Below, piece after piece: positions 59,763-64,000 of a DNA stretch of 64,000 nt. This stretch comes from Brucella thiophenivorans (GTDB lineage Bacteria > Pseudomonadota > Alphaproteobacteria > Rhizobiales > Rhizobiaceae). The number at the start of each line of letters is the position of its first letter. Position 1 is the first letter of the stretch. A program made the position numbers and the translations under genes. The DNA is taken from assembly GCF_002252445.1 (NCBI RefSeq), contig NZ_NNRJ01000049.1, positions 59,249 to 123,248 of the forward strand, written 5' to 3'. The notes below the pieces were generated by a model that was not told the DNA's origin, searched no databases, and saw only the letters and a list, made by a program, of their open reading frames with translations.

Positions 59763-59771
59763 GCAAATGAT

Positions 59772-59784
59772 GTAATAAAATAAC
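59772..59784. promoter_or_regulatory. Zur box 2 (znuC-znuA divergent region)
   Basis: GTAATAAAATAAC, a near-palindrome matching site 1 in its outer bases and offset by 22 bp (about two helix turns). Closest to znuA, so probably the site blocking its promoter. Confidence 0.72.
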
Positions 59785-59835
59785 ATATCATCCATATATG
59801 TTGTTCGCTTCAATCTGACATTCAAGAGAGATCCC

Positions 59836-60897
59836 ATGAAACACTTCCGATCCCTGCTGTTGGCTTCCGCATTTATGGCTGTTTTGGGCAATGCCGCTTC
59901 TGCTACTGATCGAACTGGCGTTGTGGTTTCAATCAAACCGTTGCATTCGCTGGTTGCAGCCGTCATGCAAGGCGTTGGCGAGCCTACATTAATCGTGCAG
60001 GGCGCGGGATCAGAGCACGCATACAGTCTCAAACCATCCGATGCAAAGGCTATTGAAAATGCGAAGGTCATTTTTTGGGCCGGTCCTTCGATGGAAACTT
60101 TTCTAGATAAGTCGATCGACACACTTGGCGATGGTGCCAAGGTAGTGGCTCTTGGCGACGCCGAAGGTCTGACGAAGCTGAAATTCCGTGAGGGTGGCCC
60201 TTTCGAAGCACATGACCACGGACATGAAGGGCACGACCACGATGGTCATGATCACAGCAGCCATGATCATGCCAAGCATGGTGAAGACGGGCATGATCAT
60301 GGTGCAGAAGCTGGTTCGCATGATGGCCACGACCACGGAAATGAGTCTGCAGAAAAACATGATCATCATCATGAGCACGGCGAGTTTGATCTGCATTTCT
60401 GGCTGGACCCACAGAATGGCAAGGTGCTGGTTGGCGACATCGCAAAGACTTTAAGCGCAAGCGACCCGGAACATGCGGCTCAATATGAGAAGAATGCCAC
60501 GGCCTACGCTGAGAAACTTGATGCGCTGACCAAGGACATCGATACAGAGCTTCAGCCGGTGAAGGAAAAGCCTTTCATCGTTTTCCATGATGCCTATCAA
60601 TATTTCGAAAACCGTTTTGGTGTGAAGGCCGCAGGCTCGATCACTGTCAGTCCGGAAAAAGCGCCAGGTGCTGCGCGCATCAAAGACATTCACGAGAAAA
60701 TCAAATCGCTGGGCGCTGTCTGCGTCTTCTCCGAGCCGCAGTTCGAGCCGAAGCTGGTGAATACAGTTATCGACGGCACCGAGGCCAAAACCGGCGTGCT
60801 TGATCCGCTCGGTGCAGAATTGAAAAACGGCCCGGATCTTTATCCGCAGCTCATCCGCAATCTGGCCGGTTCGCTGAAGGATTGTTTGTCGAAGTAG
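59836..60897 (+). CDS. znuA: Zinc ABC transporter substrate-binding protein
   Basis: 353-residue periplasmic zinc chaperone. The signal peptide (SLLLASAFMAVLGNAASA) is cleaved near residue 23. Zinc-ligand histidines lie in GSEHAYSLKPSD (His61), FDLHFWLDP (His187) and FIVFHDAYQYF. Residues about 126-181 form a histidine/aspartate-rich flexible loop, longer than usual, which in this family captures zinc. Divergent from znuC with Zur boxes between. Confidence 0.96.
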   Translation: MKHFRSLLLASAFMAVLGNAASATDRTGVVVSIKPLHSLVAAVMQGVGEPTLIVQGAGSEHAYSLKPSDAKAIENAKVIFWAGPSMETFLDKSIDTLGDGAKVVALGDAEGLTKLKFREGGPFEAHDHGHEGHDHDGHDHSSHDHAKHGEDGHDHGAEAGSHDGHDHGNESAEKHDHHHEHGEFDLHFWLDPQNGKVLVGDIAKTLSASDPEHAAQYEKNATAYAEKLDALTKDIDTELQPVKEKPFIVFHDAYQYFENRFGVKAAGSITVSPEKAPGAARIKDIHEKIKSLGAVCVFSEPQFEPKLVNTVIDGTEAKTGVLDPLGAELKNGPDLYPQLIRNLAGSLKDCLSK

Positions 60898-60946
60898 CGC
60901 TGATCGCGTGCACTCTGGACCCCACTCCAGAGGTGATCAGTTCTGA

Positions 60947-60980
60947 GTGCCGGGCTGTCAGTTTTGACAGTCCGGCGCAC
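60947..60980 (+). terminator. Strong stem-loop after znuA
   Basis: GTGCCGGGCTGTCA pairs with TGACAGTCCGGCGCAC around a GTTT loop. A smaller CTCTGG/CCAGAG hairpin lies just upstream (60913-60932). No T-run follows, so it may be a transcript-stabilising or rho-dependent end, not an intrinsic terminator. Confidence 0.55.
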
Positions 60981-61139
60981 CGATTTCGGCACCTGTCGTC
61001 ATTATGACTGAGGCGCTGATACTGGCATTTATCTTACGCAAAGCTGTTTCGCATTTGGACCAGAAACACTCTGCCGGTCACGCGACATGTTCCTATTCTC
61101 GATAAGGTGGCTTTGCCGCCTCTTTTTAAATTCTCGAAT

Positions 61140-61152
61140 GTAATGATATAAC
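61140..61152. promoter_or_regulatory. Zur box 3 (upstream of the CobW-like gene)
   Basis: GTAATGATATAAC, extended to TGTAATGATATAACA, matches the two znu sites in its outer bases. It lies 25 bp upstream of the CobW-like start codon and would bring that gene into the zinc regulon. Confidence 0.75.
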
Positions 61153-61177
61153 ATTAATAATCAACAGCGGAGACATC

Positions 61178-62377
61178 ATGAAAAGGCTTCCAGTAACCGT
61201 CCTTTCCGGCTTCCTTGGAGCGGGCAAAACTACGCTCCTCAATCACGTGCTCAACAATCGTGAAAATCGCAGGGTTGCGGTGATCGTCAACGATATGAGC
61301 GAAATCAATATCGATGCGGCCCTTGTGCGCGAGGGTGGGGCCGACCTATCCCGAACCGAGGAACAGCTCGTTGAAATGACCAATGGCTGCATCTGCTGCA
61401 CGTTACGCGACGATCTTTTGAAAGAAGTGGCACAACTGGCATCGCAGGATCGCTTTGATTATCTGCTGATTGAATCAACCGGAATTTCGGAGCCGCTGCC
61501 CGTTGCTGCAACATTCGAATTTCGCGATGAGAAGGGCGAAAGTCTGTCTGATCTGGCTCGGCTGGACACTATGGTTACCGTTGTCGATGCGGCCAATCTT
61601 CTCCAGGACTATTCTTCAAGCGACTTTCTGCGCGACCGGGGTGAGTCGTTAGGGGATGAAGACGAACGCACGCTGGTCGATCTTCTGGTTGAGCAGATCG
61701 AATTTGCCGATGTTGTGGTGCTCAACAAGATTTCGACGGCCACGGCACAAGAGCGCGACCTTGCACGCAAGGTTATCCGCTCGCTCAATCCTGATGCCCG
61801 CATTGAAGAAGTCGACTTCGGGCAGATCGCTCTTGATTCCATACTCGACACAAAGCTCTTTGATTTCAATCGCGCCCACGAACATCCGCTCTGGTATAAA
61901 GAACTTCACGGCTTCCATGATCATGTGCCGGAAACCGAGGAATATGGCGTGCATTCCTTTGTTTATCGCGCCCGGCGTCCTTTCAATCCCACTAGCTTTC
62001 AAAGTTTTATTGACCGAAGCTGGCCGGGCGTGGTCCGTGCAAAGGGATTTTTCTGGCTGGCAACGCGTCCTGATTATGTGGGTGAGCTTAGTCAGGCAGG
62101 TGTGCTGGTGCGCACGAACAAACGCGGCCGCTGGTGGTCTGCAGTTCCGCGCAGCTATTGGCCGGCAGAGCCGGAATGGCATCAGGCGATGCAGCCTTAT
62201 CTCGATGCCGAATGGGGCGATCGCAGGCAGGAGATTGTCTTTATCGGCGTAAACCCAATGGATCAGGCAAAGATCACTGCCGAACTCGATCACTGCCTTG
62301 TGCCGGAACAGCAATTCACGCCGCAAAATTGGCAAAAGCTTGTAGACCCTTTCCCAAGCTGGTCAGTTGCAGCCTGA
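61178..62377 (+). CDS. CobW/COG0523 family zinc-responsive GTPase
   Basis: 399-residue G3E GTPase. [17 protein letters not shown] is Walker A, residues 70-74 (GCICC) are the conserved CxCC metal site, [12 protein letters not shown] is the switch region and VVLNKIS holds the NKxD-like base motif. The CobW C-terminal domain ([23 protein letters not shown]) is complete. COG0523 proteins downstream of Zur boxes act as zinc metallochaperones in zinc starvation (ZigA/ZagA type). Proximity to znuA and the upstream site support that role over cobalamin synthesis. Confidence 0.92.
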   Translation: MKRLPVTVLSGFLGAGKTTLLNHVLNNRENRRVAVIVNDMSEINIDAALVREGGADLSRTEEQLVEMTNGCICCTLRDDLLKEVAQLASQDRFDYLLIESTGISEPLPVAATFEFRDEKGESLSDLARLDTMVTVVDAANLLQDYSSSDFLRDRGESLGDEDERTLVDLLVEQIEFADVVVLNKISTATAQERDLARKVIRSLNPDARIEEVDFGQIALDSILDTKLFDFNRAHEHPLWYKELHGFHDHVPETEEYGVHSFVYRARRPFNPTSFQSFIDRSWPGVVRAKGFFWLATRPDYVGELSQAGVLVRTNKRGRWWSAVPRSYWPAEPEWHQAMQPYLDAEWGDRRQEIVFIGVNPMDQAKITAELDHCLVPEQQFTPQNWQKLVDPFPSWSVAA

Positions 62378-62400
62378 CATTATTCAGCCGACAGCGCGGC

Positions 62401-62498
62401 TAGATCGCCGATCTGATTGAATCAGATCGGCGATCTAGCCAATTGTTTTAACGCGCATCTTATCCGAAAACCGTTTCATACTTTTCGGGATGCGCTAT
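62401..62498 (+). repeat. Bipartite palindromic repeat, copy H
   Basis: Half 1 is a nearly perfect palindrome (TAGATCGCCGATCTGATTG and its complement, 62401-62438). Half 2 runs from GCGCATC to GATGCGC around CCGTTTCATAC. It fills the gap between the CobW-like gene and the convergent Rrf2 gene and could act as a bidirectional transcript end. Confidence 0.87.
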
Positions 62499-62911
62499 AT
62501 TTCAGACGTCATGCTGTCGGCAAGTGTGCGGTGATCAAGCACATTGGCAATTGCTTCGCGTACCTCCAGCATCATGTGGCGCACTTCACATTCTGTCTCA
62601 TCGCAATCGTCGCAAGGCTGATAATCGGTCTTGCTGGCGCAGGCGATGGGTGCAAGCGCGCCATCAAGCGCACGAATAATATTGCCGATATGTATTTCAT
62701 TGGCTGGTCGCGCGAGACAAAAGCCACCGCCTTTGCCTTTTCGACTCAATACGAAGCCCGCATTGCGCAGTTCTGTAAAAATATTATCGAGAAATTTCCG
62801 CGGAATATGGTGCTTTTCGGCGATTTCGCTCGCTGAAACCAGTTGCCCACCCGATACACCGGCAAGATGCACCATGGCTTTCAGGCCGTATTTGCCTTTT
62901 TTGGTTAGCAT
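62495..62911 (-). CDS. Rrf2-family transcriptional regulator
   Basis: 138-residue Rrf2 protein. The winged HTH (LTKKGKYGLKAMVHLAGVSGGQLVSASEIAEKHHIPRKFLDNIFTELRNAGFVLSRKGKGGGFCLARPANEIHIGNIIRALDG) is followed by a cysteine set at residues 91, 100, 103 and 108. This fits Fe-S or redox sensing, though the spacing differs from IscR. Target genes are unknown. GAGG precedes the ATG. Confidence 0.9.
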   Translation of the reverse strand: MLTKKGKYGLKAMVHLAGVSGGQLVSASEIAEKHHIPRKFLDNIFTELRNAGFVLSRKGKGGGFCLARPANEIHIGNIIRALDGALAPIACASKTDYQPCDDCDETECEVRHMMLEVREAIANVLDHRTLADSMTSEI

Positions 62912-63020
62912 GCGACCTCTGTTTGACTATCCTGCGGATCATTCAATCGCATACCCGATTGAGTATATAAGAGTTAGGGCGTTAGAAAGGTGTGAGCAAG
63001 TTACCTTCACGTCGCATGTA

Positions 63021-63899
63021 TCAGCCGTGTGAACCTTTCATGGCGAGCGCGAGCGCACCTTGCAGACTATCGCCGCACGGCTCCGTATAAAACTCTCTAT
63101 AAGGAAAGAATGGCAGCGCTCTATAAGATGCAGCAAGCCCACCTGTCACGCTGAAGCGTTTGAGCTCTCCGATTCCTATCTTTTCCAATCCCTTGCGGAT
63201 CATGTCACACGCTTCCGTGAGAATGCGTAACGCAAGCGGGTCGTTTCTTTTGTGAAAATCAAAAATCATTGGCGCGAAAGCTGCATAGTCGGCAGCATTC
63301 GCCGTGCGGGAAAATGCGGTGATGTTGCGCGGATCATCGTCAAACCTCTCCATAAGGGCGTTCGACAAGCCTGATTGTTCCGCAAACCTATCAACGGCGA
63401 GCAAGGTTTGTTCTAGCAGATCGCGTCCGAGTCGCGCTCCGCCCGCATGATCGCTAAGCATAAAACCGCGTCCTCCGATGATTTGCACGGCATCTCCGCT
63501 CCGTCTGACAAAGGCTGAACCAGTACCCAATATAACAATGGCAGCATCGCCATCCCCCATTGCTCCCTGCAAAGCGGTGAGTGTGTCGGAAACGATTCTG
63601 CTCTCAGCAAAAGGCAGTCGTTTATAGAGCGTGGCGTGGCTGGCAAGTGAGTTAGCTCCAGCCAGCCCAAGCACCGCATTGGTTGCCACATATATAGAAG
63701 ACGTCAAACCGGCACTTTTGAGCGCGCGCTCTGCTGCCTCATATATATGAAGAATAGCGTTTTCCGTATCCGCACCAATATTGGCGGGTCCAGATATGGC
63801 TCCTCCGAGTACCTTGCCGCTCTCATCTGCAAGGATTGCACGGCATCCGCTGCCGCCACCGTCGATCCCAAAATGATACTTCATCGTCATATTTGTCAT
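63021..63899 (-). CDS. BadF/BadG-type ATPase, N-acetylglucosamine kinase-like
   Basis: 292-residue ASKHA-fold kinase. FGIDGGGSGCRAILADESG is the phosphate-1 loop, IVILGTGSAFVRR is phosphate-2, GGRGFMLSDHAGGARLGRDLL and SVTGGLAASYRAL complete the adenosine site. Bacterial relatives phosphorylate N-acetylglucosamine, glucosamine or N-acetylmuramic derivatives during cell-wall recycling. Three closely spaced starts are possible (63899, 63890, 63884) and none has a strong ribosome site; I use the first. Confidence 0.85.
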   Translation of the reverse strand: MTNMTMKYHFGIDGGGSGCRAILADESGKVLGGAISGPANIGADTENAILHIYEAAERALKSAGLTSSIYVATNAVLGLAGANSLASHATLYKRLPFAESRIVSDTLTALQGAMGDGDAAIVILGTGSAFVRRSGDAVQIIGGRGFMLSDHAGGARLGRDLLEQTLLAVDRFAEQSGLSNALMERFDDDPRNITAFSRTANAADYAAFAPMIFDFHKRNDPLALRILTEACDMIRKGLEKIGIGELKRFSVTGGLAASYRALPFFPYREFYTEPCGDSLQGALALAMKGSHG

Positions 63900-63947
63900 T
63901 TCATTGTCGCAAAAATTGGAATCAGCGGTTTTGAGTGGTTGAAATTA

Positions 63948-64000
63948 TGTTAAAATCCACCATATTGCCTGTTGAAAGAAAAGTTCTTATTTTTGCGGAT
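63948..64000 (+). CDS. Start of a possible rightward gene (partial)
   Basis: An ATG at 63948 opens a frame of 17 codons (LKSTILPVERKVLIFAD) that continues past the window edge. It is divergent from the kinase gene and has no clear ribosome site. Too little is present to name it. Confidence 0.3.

Noticed and set aside
61649..62335. 228-codon frame opposite the CobW-like gene
   Set aside because: Shadow frame; the GTPase motifs on the plus strand are decisive.
20013..62498. Interpreting the dispersed palindromes as a CRISPR array
   Set aside because: The copies are kilobases apart, in both orientations, without regular spacers or cas genes.
1..64000. tRNA and rRNA genes
   Set aside because: I scanned the spacers by eye for tRNA-like T-loop and acceptor patterns and rRNA-like stretches and saw none; a dedicated search was not possible.

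Overview
The window reads as a moderately GC-rich alphaproteobacterial chromosome, most likely Brucellaceae (Ochrobactrum/Brucella-like). Three things point there: a LuxR-family regulator that matches my recollection of Brucella VjbR closely, an alphaproteobacterial speF-type leader in front of an ornithine decarboxylase, and a bipartite palindromic repeat of about 100 bp scattered through the spacers. No database was searched. I saw no rRNA, tRNA, CRISPR array, insertion sequence or integrase.

1-23.2 kb is a surface-polysaccharide locus. It holds the 5' part of gmd (GDP-mannose 4,6-dehydratase), three overlapping GT4 glycosyltransferase genes, and a leftward translationally coupled operon (WecA-like initiating transferase, GT2, YdcF-like protein, polymerase-like membrane protein, WcaF-like acetyltransferase). 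Rightward and divergent genes follow: a Wzx-type flippase, a GT2, a pyruvyltransferase-family protein, a GT4, a HemL-like aminotransferase and a secreted DUF4038/GH140-like protein. It ends in a putative unusual-sugar module: an SDR, a DUF4910 aminopeptidase-like protein, an RmlC-like epimerase, a C-methyltransferase, an RfbF-like nucleotidyltransferase and a PIG-L deacetylase.

23.2-35.3 kb is mostly metabolic: a muramidase, the tRNA hydroxylase trhO, modABC for molybdate, two GNAT acetyltransferases, a NicO-type Ni/Co transporter with its DUF1007 partner, LysR plus amidase, and ornithine decarboxylase behind a long structured leader.

35.4-46.2 kb is a second polysaccharide block with its own GumC/Wzz-like co-polymerase, Wzx-like flippase, Wzy/WaaL-like protein, WecG/TagA-type, GT4 and GT2 transferases, a DUF6492 protein and two Gfo/Idh/MocA oxidoreductases.

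46.4-64 kb holds gnd, a PotABCD-like ABC importer, an EmrAB efflux system with a divergent TetR regulator and two near-identical operators, the VjbR-like regulator, and a zinc regulon (zur-znuB-znuC diverging from znuA, then a CobW-type GTPase) with three Zur-box-like palindromes. An Rrf2 regulator and a BadF-type N-acetylglucosamine kinase-like gene close the window.

The two polysaccharide blocks together contain initiating, polymerising, flipping and chain-length functions and could serve one or two exported glycans. Eight copies of the dispersed repeat were found. One lies inside a reading frame, and others supply the stop codons of flanking genes.
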